Positions 16,391-25,628 are shown, counted from the first letter of the stretch. The stretch: DNA of 64,000 nt from Luoshenia tenuis (GCF_014384745.1 NZ_JACRSO010000002.1:62001-126000); one strand, 5' to 3'. Notes: a model not told the origin generated them from the sequence alone. Made by a program: numbers and translations.

Positions 16391-16795
16391 ATGGGTGAGA
16401 TGAAAGAAGTATACGAACACGCACAGTCTTTGGGGCAGGCTTTGGCCGATTCCCCGATTTTTACGCGTATGCAAACGGCGCAGGCCGCAGTTGAACTGAG
16501 CGGTGTAGCCAGCGCCTGCATCGCCCTTTACCAAACCAAGCGCAACGAATTGCAGCAGTTGATGGCCACTGCCGGCGCCACGCCGGAGCAGATCCATGCG
16601 GCCAGCGAGGATTTGGAACTGGCGGAAAAAGCCTTAAACGAGAATGACGAAGTAAAAGAGCTGCTGGAAGCCCAGGCGGCTTTCCAGCAGATGATGAAAC
16701 AGGTCAACGCACTCATCGGCTTTTACGTAGGCGGCTCCGCCTCGGGCGAGGGGAGCTGCAGCGGGTCCTGCGAGAGCTGCGCCGGTTGCCACTAA
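16391..16795 (+). CDS. ymcA: YmcA/YlbF family protein (RicA-like) with Cys-rich tail
   Basis: The 134-aa helical protein belongs to the Com_YlbF family. In Bacillus subtilis YmcA (RicA), YlbF (RicF) and YaaT (RicT) form a complex that binds Fe-S clusters, supports RNase Y-dependent mRNA processing, and affects competence, biofilm and sporulation. Position directly after miaB and before mutS matches ymcA. The last 15 residues hold four Cys (CSGSCESCAGC), plausible cluster ligands. A GC-neutral ribosome binding site (AAGAGGT) precedes ATG 16391. The assignment to YmcA rather than YlbF rests on gene order. Confidence 0.8.
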   Translation: MGEMKEVYEHAQSLGQALADSPIFTRMQTAQAAVELSGVASACIALYQTKRNELQQLMATAGATPEQIHAASEDLELAEKALNENDEVKELLEAQAAFQQMMKQVNALIGFYVGGSASGEGSCSGSCESCAGCH

Positions 16796-16838
16796 TTAAA
16801 GAAATGAACGCTGCAAAGGATGAAATTAGGAGAAAAGA

Positions 16839-19469
16839 ATGGCTGAACTGACCCCTATGATGCAGCAGTACATGCGCACCAAGGAAGAATATAAAGACTG
16901 CATTTTGATGTACCGTCTGGGCGATTTTTATGAAATGTTCTTTGACGATGCGCTGGTCGCTTCCAAAGAGCTGGAGATCACCCTGACGGGCAGGGATTGC
17001 GGACTGGAAGAACGGGCGCCCATGTGCGGCGTCCCCTTTCATGCGGTAGACGGGTATGTCAACCGGCTCATTGAAAAGGGATACAAGGTAGCCATCTGTG
17101 AACAGATGACGGATCCTGCCGAGTCCAAGGGCCTGGTTGAGCGCGAGGTCCTTCGGGTGATCACCCCGGGTACGGTGATCGAAACAGCCATGTTGGACGA
17201 GAAAAAGAATAATTACCTCGCCTTCCTCCATAGCGACCGGGATGTGGCCGCCATGGCGTGGAGCGATTTGTCCACCGGCGAATTCTCGGTGCGCACCTTT
17301 GCCATTGCAGACGGATGGGAAAACCTGTTCGTCAATGAACTGTTCTGTTTGCAGCCGGCCGAGATCCAGGCCAGCCCGTATATGGCCGAGAGATTAAAAA
17401 ATATCGAGTGGCCGCGGCAGATCCCCGCGCTGCACATAGCCCCGGAGGAGGATTTTACCGACCCTGAGGCGCGCAAGGCGCTTGAAAAACAGTTTGGCCG
17501 CCAGCCGCTGGAGGAACTCAATTTAAGCGATGCGGCCATCCAGTGCTGTTGGGCGATGCTGCATTATCTTTATCAGACCCAGAAGCGCTCTCTCAAGCAC
17601 TTTGGGCGCATATCCGTCCAGGGAGACCAAAGTTACATGGTTTTGGATATGGCGACCCGGCGGAATCTGGAGCTTACGGAGACCATGCGCAGCCAGAACC
17701 GCAGAGGTTCGCTTTTGTGGCTGCTGGATAAGACGCAAACGGCGATGGGCGCGCGCTGCTTACGCGGATGGATCGAACACCCGCTCATCCAACAAAAGCC
17801 GATTTTGGAGCGGCTGGATGCGGTAGAATGGTTTACCGAAAACCTGATGCTGCAAGATGAGTTGAGCGCTTATCTAAAAAAGATATATGATATTGAGCGT
17901 TTAGCCGCGCGGATCGCCTACGGTTCCGTCAATGCGCGGGATTGTCTGGCGCTTTCGCAATCCCTGGCGGTATTGCCCGAGATCATCAGCCTGTTACAGG
18001 AGGCGCCGGTGACACTGATCCAGACGCTGTGCGGGCGGATCGACCCGTTCACCGAGGTGACCGATCTGCTTAACAGCGCTATCGCACCGGAGCCGCCCAT
18101 CTCCGTGCGGGAAGGCAAGATGATCGCGCCGGGTTATAACGAGGAGCTGGATGAACTGCGGGCGGCGTCCGCGCACGGCAAAGAATGGATCGCCGCGCTT
18201 GAGGCCTCCGAGCGGGAAGAGACGGGGATCAAAAACCTCAAGATCGGCTTTAACAAGGTATTTGGCTACTATATTGAGGTGACCAAGTCTAACCTTGCTC
18301 AAGTGCCCTACCGCTATGTGCGCAAACAGACCCTGGCCAATGCCGAGCGCTATATCACCCAGGAACTCAAAGAAATGGAAGAGACGATCTTGGGGGCGGA
18401 AGAAAAGAGCGTGCGGTTGGAATATGTGCTCTTTACTGGCGTTCGGGATTATTTAAACGAACAAGTGCCGCGCTTCCAACAGACTGCAAAGGCCCTGGCT
18501 GCCATTGATGCGCTATGTTCTCTGGCCCAGGTTGCCCGCGAAAATGGGTATGTAAAACCGGATATAGATGAGTCTGGCGTATTGGATATCAAACGCGGAC
18601 GCCACCCGGTGGTGGAAAAGACGCTGTCTAGGCAGCAGTTTGTCCCCAACGATGCGTATCTGGATCAGGATGAGGGTCGTTTGGCCATCATTACCGGGCC
18701 GAATATGGCCGGTAAAAGCACCTTTATGCGCCAGGTGGCGCTGATCGTACTGATGGCGCATATCGGTTCCTTTGTGCCGGCTAAACAGGCGCATATTTGC
18801 CTGGTGGACCGAATTTTTACCCGCGTGGGCGCCTCGGATGACCTGGCCGCCGGGCAAAGTACCTTTATGGTAGAGATGCACGAAATGGCCGAGATATTAG
18901 CCCAGGCGACCAGCCGCAGCCTGCTGATCTTGGATGAGATCGGGCGGGGGACCAGCACATTTGATGGGCTCAGCATCGCCTGGGCGGTGGTGGAGCATAT
19001 TTGCGACGACCAGATCCTGGGCGCTAAGACCCTGTTTGCCACGCATTATCATGAGCTGACAGAGCTGGAAGGGCGCCTGCCCGGCGTTAAAAACTATTGC
19101 GTAACGGTGCGCGAGCATGGGGAAGACATCATATTCCTGCGGCGCATCAAGCGCGGCGGGGCGGACCGCAGTTTTGGCATACAGGTGGCCCGTCTGGCGG
19201 GCCTGCCGGAAGATGTGTTAAAGCGCGCCCGCCAGATCTTAAAGCGGCTGGAAGAAGCGGATATCAACAACGGTTCTATCGGGGCCAATATCCTGGCGGC
19301 TCCCGGCGCATCTTCCGCGCAGATCGATCTCTTCGTACCGGTGCAGGCTGCGCCGGAGAGCAACCCTGTCGTCGAGCAGCTGCGGGATATGGATATCGGA
19401 AACATGACGCCGGTAGAGGCCATCGGCGTATTGTATGACCTGCAACAACAGGTTTTGGAAAAGGAGTAG
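16839..19469 (+). CDS. mutS: DNA mismatch repair protein MutS
   Basis: The full-length protein (876 aa) has the N-terminal mismatch-reading motif DFYEMF (near residue 30), the connector, lever and clamp regions, and a C-terminal ATPase. The ATPase shows Walker A GPNMAGKSTFMRQ and Walker B LLILDEIGRGTSTFDG. MutS dimers recognise mispairs and recruit MutL. AGGAGAA precedes the start. It lies 43 bp after ymcA and 3 bp before mutL, in one operon. Confidence 0.98.
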   Translation: MAELTPMMQQYMRTKEEYKDCILMYRLGDFYEMFFDDALVASKELEITLTGRDCGLEERAPMCGVPFHAVDGYVNRLIEKGYKVAICEQMTDPAESKGLVEREVLRVITPGTVIETAMLDEKKNNYLAFLHSDRDVAAMAWSDLSTGEFSVRTFAIADGWENLFVNELFCLQPAEIQASPYMAERLKNIEWPRQIPALHIAPEEDFTDPEARKALEKQFGRQPLEELNLSDAAIQCCWAMLHYLYQTQKRSLKHFGRISVQGDQSYMVLDMATRRNLELTETMRSQNRRGSLLWLLDKTQTAMGARCLRGWIEHPLIQQKPILERLDAVEWFTENLMLQDELSAYLKKIYDIERLAARIAYGSVNARDCLALSQSLAVLPEIISLLQEAPVTLIQTLCGRIDPFTEVTDLLNSAIAPEPPISVREGKMIAPGYNEELDELRAASAHGKEWIAALEASEREETGIKNLKIGFNKVFGYYIEVTKSNLAQVPYRYVRKQTLANAERYITQELKEMEETILGAEEKSVRLEYVLFTGVRDYLNEQVPRFQQTAKALAAIDALCSLAQVARENGYVKPDIDESGVLDIKRGRHPVVEKTLSRQQFVPNDAYLDQDEGRLAIITGPNMAGKSTFMRQVALIVLMAHIGSFVPAKQAHICLVDRIFTRVGASDDLAAGQSTFMVEMHEMAEILAQATSRSLLILDEIGRGTSTFDGLSIAWAVVEHICDDQILGAKTLFATHYHELTELEGRLPGVKNYCVTVREHGEDIIFLRRIKRGGADRSFGIQVARLAGLPEDVLKRARQILKRLEEADINNGSIGANILAAPGASSAQIDLFVPVQAAPESNPVVEQLRDMDIGNMTPVEAIGVLYDLQQQVLEKE

Positions 19470-19472
19470 AGC

Positions 19473-21476
19473 ATGGGGCGGATCAACGTACTATCTAAAG
19501 AAACGGCGAACTTGATCGCCGCTGGCGAGGTGGTTGAGCGCCCGTCTTCTATCGTCAAGGAATTGGTTGAAAATGCCTTTGATGCCGGAGCCAGCGCCGT
19601 TACGGTGGAGATTCGGTCCGGCGGCATACAGATGGTGCGCGTGACGGACAATGGCTGCGGTATGGATGAAGAGGACGCGCTGGCCTGCTTTAAAAGTCAT
19701 GCCACCAGCAAAATGCGCGATGCGCAGGAGCTGGATCATATCCGTACAATGGGTTTTCGCGGCGAGGCGCTGGCCTCTATCGCCGCGGTTTCCCGCGTGA
19801 CGCTGCGCACCCGCATGCAGGATAGCGATATCGGCACGCAGGTGCGGATGGAAGGCGGTACGCTGATCGCCAAGGAAGAGGCGGGCTGCCCGGAAGGGAC
19901 GACGCTGATCGTTGAAGATCTGTTTTATAATACGCCCGCCCGTCTCAAGTTTTTAAAGCAGCCCCGCAGCGAAGCGGGATATGTCTCCGACCTGATCGCG
20001 CGGCTGATCCTAACGCACCCGGAGATCGCGCTAAAGTTCATCGTGGACGGGCGGCTGATCTACCATAGTCCGGGCGACGGGGACCTCAAAAGCGCGGTTT
20101 ATACCGTTTATGGCCGAGAGGGAGCAACGGGCGTATTGCCCGTTGCGTTGGAGGATTCGGGCATTAGCATCTCCGGGTATGTTGGCTTGCCCAGTCTGGC
20201 GCGCGGCAACCGCGCCAGGGAGACCTTTATCGTCAACGGCCGTTATGTGCGGGATGCCATCCTGGCTAATGCGGTAGAAACGGCGTATGATACACGCTTA
20301 ATGATCAACCGCTTTCCATTTTTTGTGCTTTGCATTGTGGTCGAGCCTGAGGAAGTGGATGTCAACGTCCATCCCAATAAACTGGAGGTGCGCTTTCGCA
20401 ATCTAGATGTGGTGCGCGCGCAGGTGCACAGTGCAGTGGTTAACGCGCTGCAGGCGCAAACCGAGGCGGCAAGGCCCCGGTTGCGGCCGCAGCCCGAAGC
20501 GGAGCTCCCTAAGGGTACTTGGATCCCCTCGCGGCGGGATGAGGTGCAAGACAAAAGGCAAGGCCAGCAGACCACGCAAGCGGAAAACCGTCAGGAACCG
20601 GCGCCCCTTGGTGAAAGGTCTGCACCTTTCACCCCGCAGATGCCGCCCAAGCGAGAATACAACCGGGATTCAACGCTTCATCTGGCCGAGTTATTGAAGC
20701 AAAATATCGCCGCCCGTACAGGACCGGCGAAAACCTCCCTGGGGGAAGGGGCTGGGCCGGAGGTTCATGTCACAAAGGCTAAGGTGGAGGCGCTGCGCAC
20801 AGACGTTGCGCCGGACCGGGCGCTGCAGCAAGAGCAGGTCGTCTTAACGCCGGAGCCGGATGGAAAAGATGCTACAACGGTCTTAGAGCCCACGGTCTCC
20901 GAGCGCAGCCGGTTGATTGGCACGGCTTTTGAAACGTATATCATTTTGGAGATGGACAAGCGCGTACTGCTGATCGATCAGCATGCCGCGCATGAGCGTT
21001 TGCTTTACGAAAAGTATACGGCCCAGATCGAGGCGCAGCAGGTCGCCAAGCAGCCGCTGCTGGTCCCTGCTGTGGTTACGCTTACGCCCAGCGATAAGGT
21101 GCGGCTTTTGGAAAAGCAGGACTGGTTCAGCCAGCTGGGATTTGAGATCGAGGATTTTGGGGATAATGCTATCCAGATACGCACGGTTCCTTTGGTGATG
21201 GGGAATCCGCAGCCGCAGAGTTTTTTTAACGAGCTGTTGGATCGCAGCGACGATATGCGCGTGCGCGCTCCGCTGGATCTAAAGCGGGATCGGATTGCGC
21301 AAATGGCCTGCAAGCACGCGATCAAGGCGGGAGACAGCCTGTCAAAGGAGGAGATCAACGCATTGCTTGCGCTGATCGAAAAGGAAAAGACGCCGTTGAC
21401 CTGCCCGCACGGACGGCCGATTTTTATCGCGATTACGAAAAGTGAGCTGGAGAAACGATTTGGACGCATACAGTAA
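19473..21476 (+). CDS. mutL: DNA mismatch repair protein MutL (endonuclease type)
   Basis: The 667-aa protein has the GHKL ATPase motifs (ENAFDAGAS, DNGCGM, GFRGEAL) in the N-terminal half and a variable linker of about 130 residues. The C-terminal dimerisation domain carries the intact metal-site motif DQHAAHERLLYE, together with ACKHAIKAGD and CPHGRP. This is the nicking type of MutL found in bacteria without MutH. It overlaps the start of miaA. Confidence 0.98.
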   Translation: MGRINVLSKETANLIAAGEVVERPSSIVKELVENAFDAGASAVTVEIRSGGIQMVRVTDNGCGMDEEDALACFKSHATSKMRDAQELDHIRTMGFRGEALASIAAVSRVTLRTRMQDSDIGTQVRMEGGTLIAKEEAGCPEGTTLIVEDLFYNTPARLKFLKQPRSEAGYVSDLIARLILTHPEIALKFIVDGRLIYHSPGDGDLKSAVYTVYGREGATGVLPVALEDSGISISGYVGLPSLARGNRARETFIVNGRYVRDAILANAVETAYDTRLMINRFPFFVLCIVVEPEEVDVNVHPNKLEVRFRNLDVVRAQVHSAVVNALQAQTEAARPRLRPQPEAELPKGTWIPSRRDEVQDKRQGQQTTQAENRQEPAPLGERSAPFTPQMPPKREYNRDSTLHLAELLKQNIAARTGPAKTSLGEGAGPEVHVTKAKVEALRTDVAPDRALQQEQVVLTPEPDGKDATTVLEPTVSERSRLIGTAFETYIILEMDKRVLLIDQHAAHERLLYEKYTAQIEAQQVAKQPLLVPAVVTLTPSDKVRLLEKQDWFSQLGFEIEDFGDNAIQIRTVPLVMGNPQPQSFFNELLDRSDDMRVRAPLDLKRDRIAQMACKHAIKAGDSLSKEEINALLALIEKEKTPLTCPHGRPIFIAITKSELEKRFGRIQ

Positions 21477-22425
21477 CAGAAAAAAGCCGGTAGTCGCCCT
21501 GGTGGGGCCCACGGCGTCCGGCAAAACGGCGTTATCCATTGCTTTAGCTAAGGCGACGGGCGGCGAGATCGTCTGTGCGGATTCCATGCAGATCTATCAG
21601 GATATGAATATTGGTTCGGCCAAACCTACGCCTGAGGAAATGGCAGGTGTTCCGCACCATATGTTATCGGTAGTATCGCCCTTTCAAAGTTTTTCCGCCG
21701 CCGCGTACCAGGAGATGGGACGCCCTATCCTAGAGGACATTGCCGCAAGAGGCAAGCTCCCGCTGGTCGTAGGCGGCACGGGCCTGTTTATCGATGCGAT
21801 CCTGCGGCCAATGACCTTTGGCGATGCGCCTGCCGACCCTGCGCTGCGCGCAAAGCTGGAGGCGGAAATTGAGCAAGAAGGGATCGCGGCGGTTTATAAG
21901 CGGCTGATCCGGCTAGATCCTGCTTCGGCGGAGCGCATCCATCAAAATGACCGAAAGCGCATTGTCCGCGCTTTGGAAGTCATACTCCTGACGGGGAAGC
22001 CTCTGCCGCCCAGCCGCAAGTTGTACTTGCGTAAACCTATGGTGTATAATACAATTATGTTTGCACTCGATTGGCCGAGGGAATGCTTATATCAGCGCAT
22101 CGACCAGCGAGTTGACCAAATGCTCAAGGTCGGTTTGCTTGAAGAAGTTTCCCATTTAAAAAAGATGGGATGTAATTCTCAAATGCAATCCATGCAGGGG
22201 CTGGGGTATAAAGAACTGTTGGGATACCTGGACGGCGCTTGTTCGCTGGAAGAAGCGGTCGCTCAGATCAAACAGGATTCCCGGCGGTATGCCAAACGGC
22301 AGATCACCTGGTTCAAGGCCGATCCGCTTGTGCAATGGTTGCCGGGCCAGCAGCCCGTATCCAGTATGGTGGATACGGTGCTCGCGGCTTTAAAGGCATA
22401 TGAATTTGATTCCTCGAACGATTGA
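21460..22425 (+). CDS. miaA: tRNA dimethylallyltransferase MiaA
   Basis: MiaA transfers a dimethylallyl group from DMAPP to A37 of tRNAs reading UNN codons, giving the substrate of MiaB. Visible motifs are the P-loop GPTASGKTALS, the ADSMQIY loop, GGTGLFIDA and DWPRECLYQRID. The likely start is TTG 21460 with GGAGA 8 nt upstream inside the end of mutL; the GTG at 21442 has no ribosome binding site. The resulting 321 aa fits the family. Confidence 0.95.
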   Translation: MDAYSNRKKPVVALVGPTASGKTALSIALAKATGGEIVCADSMQIYQDMNIGSAKPTPEEMAGVPHHMLSVVSPFQSFSAAAYQEMGRPILEDIAARGKLPLVVGGTGLFIDAILRPMTFGDAPADPALRAKLEAEIEQEGIAAVYKRLIRLDPASAERIHQNDRKRIVRALEVILLTGKPLPPSRKLYLRKPMVYNTIMFALDWPRECLYQRIDQRVDQMLKVGLLEEVSHLKKMGCNSQMQSMQGLGYKELLGYLDGACSLEEAVAQIKQDSRRYAKRQITWFKADPLVQWLPGQQPVSSMVDTVLAALKAYEFDSSND

Positions 22426-22449
22426 AGTGAAGATAGGAGTTTGACTGCC

Positions 22450-22707
22450 ATGACGAACGCTAAAAATACCACAAATTTACAGGACCTGATGCTCAACCAA
22501 ATCCGCAAAGAACATATACCGTCAACGATTCATCTGGTCAATGGGTTTCAGCTGCGCGGCCTGGTGCGCGGCTTTGATAACTTTGTCGTCCTGTTCGAGT
22601 GTGACGGCAAGCAGATGATGATCTATAAACACGCGATCTCCACTGTTACGCCGCAGCAGGCGATCATGGTCAAGGATTTAATGAATACCCCTGCGTCTGA
22701 AGATTAA
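22450..22707 (+). CDS. hfq: RNA chaperone Hfq
   Basis: The 85-aa Sm-like protein has Sm1 (HLVNGFQLRGLVRGFDNFVV) and the Sm2 motif YKHAIST, which is YKHAIS in most Hfq proteins. It forms a hexamer that binds A-rich and U-rich RNA. ATG 22450 is set by AGGAG 10 nt upstream; the TTG at 22441 is too close to it. miaA-hfq adjacency is conserved across bacteria. Confidence 0.97.
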   Translation: MTNAKNTTNLQDLMLNQIRKEHIPSTIHLVNGFQLRGLVRGFDNFVVLFECDGKQMMIYKHAISTVTPQQAIMVKDLMNTPASED

Positions 22708-22744
22708 AACAGGGTAGAAGGCGTCAGATGAAGAAGGGATAAAA

Positions 22745-24037
22745 ATGACAATTTCAGATAGCATGCAAGCCATCGGCGCGCTGTGGCATATCTCGCCAGC
22801 CGTATTAGAGGCAGTTTCAAAGGCGGAAATGCGCGCAAAGCGGGCTCAGTCGTTGATCGATGAGGTCGCAAAAGTCAATCAGGCCAGGGTGCTGGCTGCA
22901 TTTCAGAAGGAAAAAGTCGCCCTGCGCCACTTTGCCCCGACCTCTGGGTATGGCTACGATGATACCGGCCGGGATACGCTGGACGCTTTATTTGCGGATG
23001 TTTTAGGGACGGAAGACGCCCTGGTGCGCCCGCAGATCGCCTCTGGCACGCACGCGCTGGGCCTGGCGCTGTTTGGCCTGCTACGCCCGGGCGATAAGAT
23101 GTTTTCCATCGCCGGGGCGCCTTATGATACGCTGGAAGATGTTATCGGCATGAAGAGCAACCGGGATGGCTCGCTGTCTTCCTGGGGGGTTGGTTATCTG
23201 CAGTCTGCGCTGAACGATGAAGCAGAGTTCGACCTTGAATATATTCGCCTGTGCCTGGAAAAAGAGGAAAGTATTCGGCTAATCTTCATCCAGCGCTCGC
23301 GTGGCTATGCCTGGCGCCCCTCCTTATCCGTGCAGAAAATCGATGAGGTGATCCGCTATATCCGCCAGATTCGGGATGATGTGTGCATTGTAGTGGATAA
23401 TTGCTATGGTGAATTTACCCAGACACGCGAACCACAGGCCGATGTGCTGGTGGGTTCGCTAATCAAGAATCCCGGCGGCGGTCTGGCGCCAACCGGCGGT
23501 TATATCGCCGGCAAGAAGGCCTGCGTCGAAAAAATCGCAGAACGGTTTACTACGCCGGGGATCGGCAAAGAGGTGGGTTCTTATTATGCCAGTTATCAGC
23601 CCTTTTATCAGGGGCTGTTCATGGCGCCGACGGTCGTTGCCGCCAGTTTAAAAACGGCAGAGTTATTCGGCCATCTTTACAGTAACCTGGGCTTTGATGT
23701 GCTGCCCAAGCCGGGCGACAGCCGCTACGATATCATCCAGTCGATCCGGTTTGGCGCGCCTGACCCGTTGATCGCTTTTTGCCAGGGGATACAAACCGCA
23801 TCCCCGGTGGATAGCTTTGTGGTGCCTGAGCCTTGGGATATGCCGGGCTATCAGCACCAGGTCATCATGGCCGCGGGCGCCTTCACCCAGGGCGCTTCTA
23901 TTGAGATGAGTGCCGACGGGCCCATCCGCCCGCCCTATACCGCCTATTTTCAAGGCGGGTTGACTTATGAGCATGGGCTGCTGGGCGCATTGGTCAGCCT
24001 GCAAAAAATGGTCGACCAAAAAATCGTTAAATTATGA
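22745..24037 (+). CDS. Methionine gamma-lyase family PLP protein (YnbB-like)
   Basis: The 430-aa PLP-fold enzyme belongs to the family once labelled aluminium resistance protein (YnbB in Bacillus). The Lys that should hold PLP lies in VGSLIKNPGGGLAPTGGYIAG. An upstream DNCYGEF stretch carries the Asp that pairs with the pyridine ring. The family resembles Cys/Met metabolism lyases, but its true substrate is unsettled. It follows hfq by 37 bp, and hfq-ynbB proximity is conserved in Firmicutes. Confidence 0.9.
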   Translation: MTISDSMQAIGALWHISPAVLEAVSKAEMRAKRAQSLIDEVAKVNQARVLAAFQKEKVALRHFAPTSGYGYDDTGRDTLDALFADVLGTEDALVRPQIASGTHALGLALFGLLRPGDKMFSIAGAPYDTLEDVIGMKSNRDGSLSSWGVGYLQSALNDEAEFDLEYIRLCLEKEESIRLIFIQRSRGYAWRPSLSVQKIDEVIRYIRQIRDDVCIVVDNCYGEFTQTREPQADVLVGSLIKNPGGGLAPTGGYIAGKKACVEKIAERFTTPGIGKEVGSYYASYQPFYQGLFMAPTVVAASLKTAELFGHLYSNLGFDVLPKPGDSRYDIIQSIRFGAPDPLIAFCQGIQTASPVDSFVVPEPWDMPGYQHQVIMAAGAFTQGASIEMSADGPIRPPYTAYFQGGLTYEHGLLGALVSLQKMVDQKIVKL

Positions 24038-24096
24038 TCTTATAACCGAACGGACCGACAGTTACGGCAGGGTAGAGAAGGGGGAGTGCTGCTTTC

Positions 24097-24321
24097 ATGA
24101 AAAACCCAAGCGCAGCTGATCAGCCAAAATACTGTATTTTAGACGAAGAAAAGATTTGCGATGATTGCGGCGAGTGCGACCGCTGCGATCTGGACCCGAA
24201 TAAAATCTGTGATAATTGCTGCCATTGTATCGACACGGATACTGATTATGGTGAGATCGAAATCGATGGCATCTATACGGATATCGAGAGCATCGAGCAG
24301 ATCGAGGAAAAAGAGAGCTAA
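24097..24321 (+). CDS. Small Cys-rich acidic protein, conserved in Clostridia
   Basis: This 74-aa product has nine Cys residues in two related blocks, ICDDCGECDRCDLDPNK and ICDNCCHC, followed by a very acidic tail (residues 50-74). The pattern suggests metal binding (Zn or Fe-S) but no known domain can be named. I recall similar short proteins in Clostridia genomes, without function. GGGGGAG lies upstream of ATG 24097. It is the last gene of the mutSL-hfq block before a terminator and the polarity switch. Confidence 0.7.
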   Translation: MKNPSAADQPKYCILDEEKICDDCGECDRCDLDPNKICDNCCHCIDTDTDYGEIEIDGIYTDIESIEQIEEKES

Positions 24322-24334
24322 ATACTATATAATT

Positions 24335-24374
24335 GAAAAAAGGGCGGAGATGATCAATCTTCGCCCTTTTTTTT
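24335..24374. terminator. Bidirectional terminator at the convergent gene junction
   Basis: A long stem AAAAAAGGGCGGAGA/TCTTCGCCCTTTTTT with one G-T pair separates + strand genes from the - strand recombinase. The last codons and stop of the recombinase (TGA at 24354-24356) lie inside the hairpin. Confidence 0.88.
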
Positions 24375-25490
24375 ATTACTATTATCTTGATTATGGTCGA
24401 GTTCCATTTTGCTACCGCCGTCCTGTTCGTGAGCGCTTTGACGCAATACCACGGCCCTAGCAGCGCTGCGGCGCTGATCCTCCGCGATTGCGGCGTAGTG
24501 CCTGCGCGTGGTATTCACGTCGCTGTGGCCCAGTACATCTGCCACCAGATAGATATCGCCGGTTTCCCGATAAAGGGAGGTGCCGTAGGTGCTCCGCAAT
24601 TTATGCGGGGTTATTTTCTTTAACGGCGTACTGGCTGAGGCGTATTTTTTAACCAGCTCCTGTATGCTGCGGTTGCTCATCCGGCGTTTTTGGATGGACA
24701 GAAACAGCGCGTCCTCGTGCCCTGGGAGCGTGGTTATCTCGCGGCGCTGCGCCAGATAATGGGTCAGTGCATCGTTCACCTCGTCGCCGAAGTAAATAAT
24801 CGCCTCTTTGCCGCCTTTTCGGATGATCTTGAAGCAGCGATTATGAAAATCGATATCCGATATATTTAACCCTGTGCACTCGCTAATACGGATGCCGGTT
24901 CCTAGAAAAACTGTTAGAATGGCTACGTCGCGCACCTTGGTATAACGGTGATACTGCTTTTGCTTATCCGTTAGCACGGTGCCCGTTTCAACACTATCCA
25001 GCAAACGCGCAACCTCGTCCGGCTCTAAACGGATGATCGCCTTATCGCGAATCTTCGGGGTCACCATCAGCGATACGATGTTGCTTGAGATCTGCTGTGT
25101 CCGGTAATAGTATTTGAAAAACGAGCGCAGAGAGGCCAACTTTCTCGCTTTGCCGCGTTCCTGATTTTCGTGCTCATGTTCGTCTTTTTCGTAATAATTC
25201 AGGTAATCCAAATACATCTCCAGATCCGCCAGGGTAATGGCCTCCAAATCCTTAACGGTCAAAGCCTGCATATCCTTATCCTGAAAATAAGGAATATCTT
25301 TTAGCAGATAATCGAAGAATACGCGCAGATCATAAGCATAATTGATGCGCGTCAATAAAGTCGTTGTCGACTCGATGCCGATAAAGTAATCAAAACAGAA
25401 GGGCGGCAAAGAGAGCATTAACTTGCGCAATTTTTCGATCTGGCGGCGTCTCAGGGATTGCTGCGCTTTCTTTTTTTGCTGATCGGCCAT
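24354..25490 (-). CDS. Tyrosine recombinase/integrase (XerC/XerD-like)
   Basis: The 378-aa protein has an N-terminal SAM-like core-binding domain (residues about 30-130) and a C-terminal catalytic domain. All active-site residues are visible: Arg201 (GTGIRISE), Lys near 225 (RKGGKE), His296 and Arg299 (HKLRST), His322 (LGHSDVNTT) and Tyr332 (RRHYA). It could resolve chromosome dimers or act as an integrase. No phage genes surround it, so a chromosomal XerC/D-like or regulatory-inversion role is more likely. GGAGG precedes the start. It has its own strong promoter and a set of DnaA-box-like sites in the 5' leader. Confidence 0.9.
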   Translation of the reverse strand: MADQQKKKAQQSLRRRQIEKLRKLMLSLPPFCFDYFIGIESTTTLLTRINYAYDLRVFFDYLLKDIPYFQDKDMQALTVKDLEAITLADLEMYLDYLNYYEKDEHEHENQERGKARKLASLRSFFKYYYRTQQISSNIVSLMVTPKIRDKAIIRLEPDEVARLLDSVETGTVLTDKQKQYHRYTKVRDVAILTVFLGTGIRISECTGLNISDIDFHNRCFKIIRKGGKEAIIYFGDEVNDALTHYLAQRREITTLPGHEDALFLSIQKRRMSNRSIQELVKKYASASTPLKKITPHKLRSTYGTSLYRETGDIYLVADVLGHSDVNTTRRHYAAIAEDQRRSAARAVVLRQSAHEQDGGSKMELDHNQDNSNKKKGED

Positions 25491-25560
25491 AATCCACAGC
25501 CTCCAATGCTTCCACAGCTATGTGCTGTGGATAATTGTGGATAACCGCGAGTTTTCCACA
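25490..25560. promoter_or_regulatory. Cluster of DnaA-box-like sequences at the recombinase start
   Basis: Two perfect boxes TGTGGATAA (reverse complement TTATCCACA) lie 1 nt apart at 25526-25534 and 25536-25544. A third site TTTTCCACA (25552-25560) fits TTWTNCACA. A one-mismatch site TAATCCACA (25490-25498) overlaps the start codon, and a weaker GCTTCCACA lies at 25508-25516. All fall between the predicted transcription start (about 25560) and the start codon, where bound DnaA would block transcription. Confidence 0.6.
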
Positions 25561-25566
25561 GCTTCA

Positions 25567-25595
25567 ATTATAAGTTATCCCGTCTTTTTTGTCAA
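25567..25595 (-). promoter_or_regulatory. Consensus sigma-A promoter of the tyrosine recombinase
   Basis: On the minus strand TTGACA (25590-25595) and TATAAT (25567-25572), both perfect, are separated by exactly 17 nt. A full-consensus promoter for a recombinase gene implies that a repressor normally limits it. Confidence 0.85.
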
Positions 25596-25596
25596 T

Positions 25597-25628
25597 ACTC
25601 TGCGTAAAACTTGTGTTTTGCGCAGAGT
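25597..25628. repeat. 14-bp inverted repeat abutting the recombinase -35 box
   Basis: ACTCTGCGTAAAAC (25597-25610) and GTTTTGCGCAGAGT (25615-25628) form a 14-bp palindrome with one G-T pair and a 4-nt centre. No T tract follows on either strand, so an operator for a dimeric regulator is more likely than a terminator. Confidence 0.55.
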
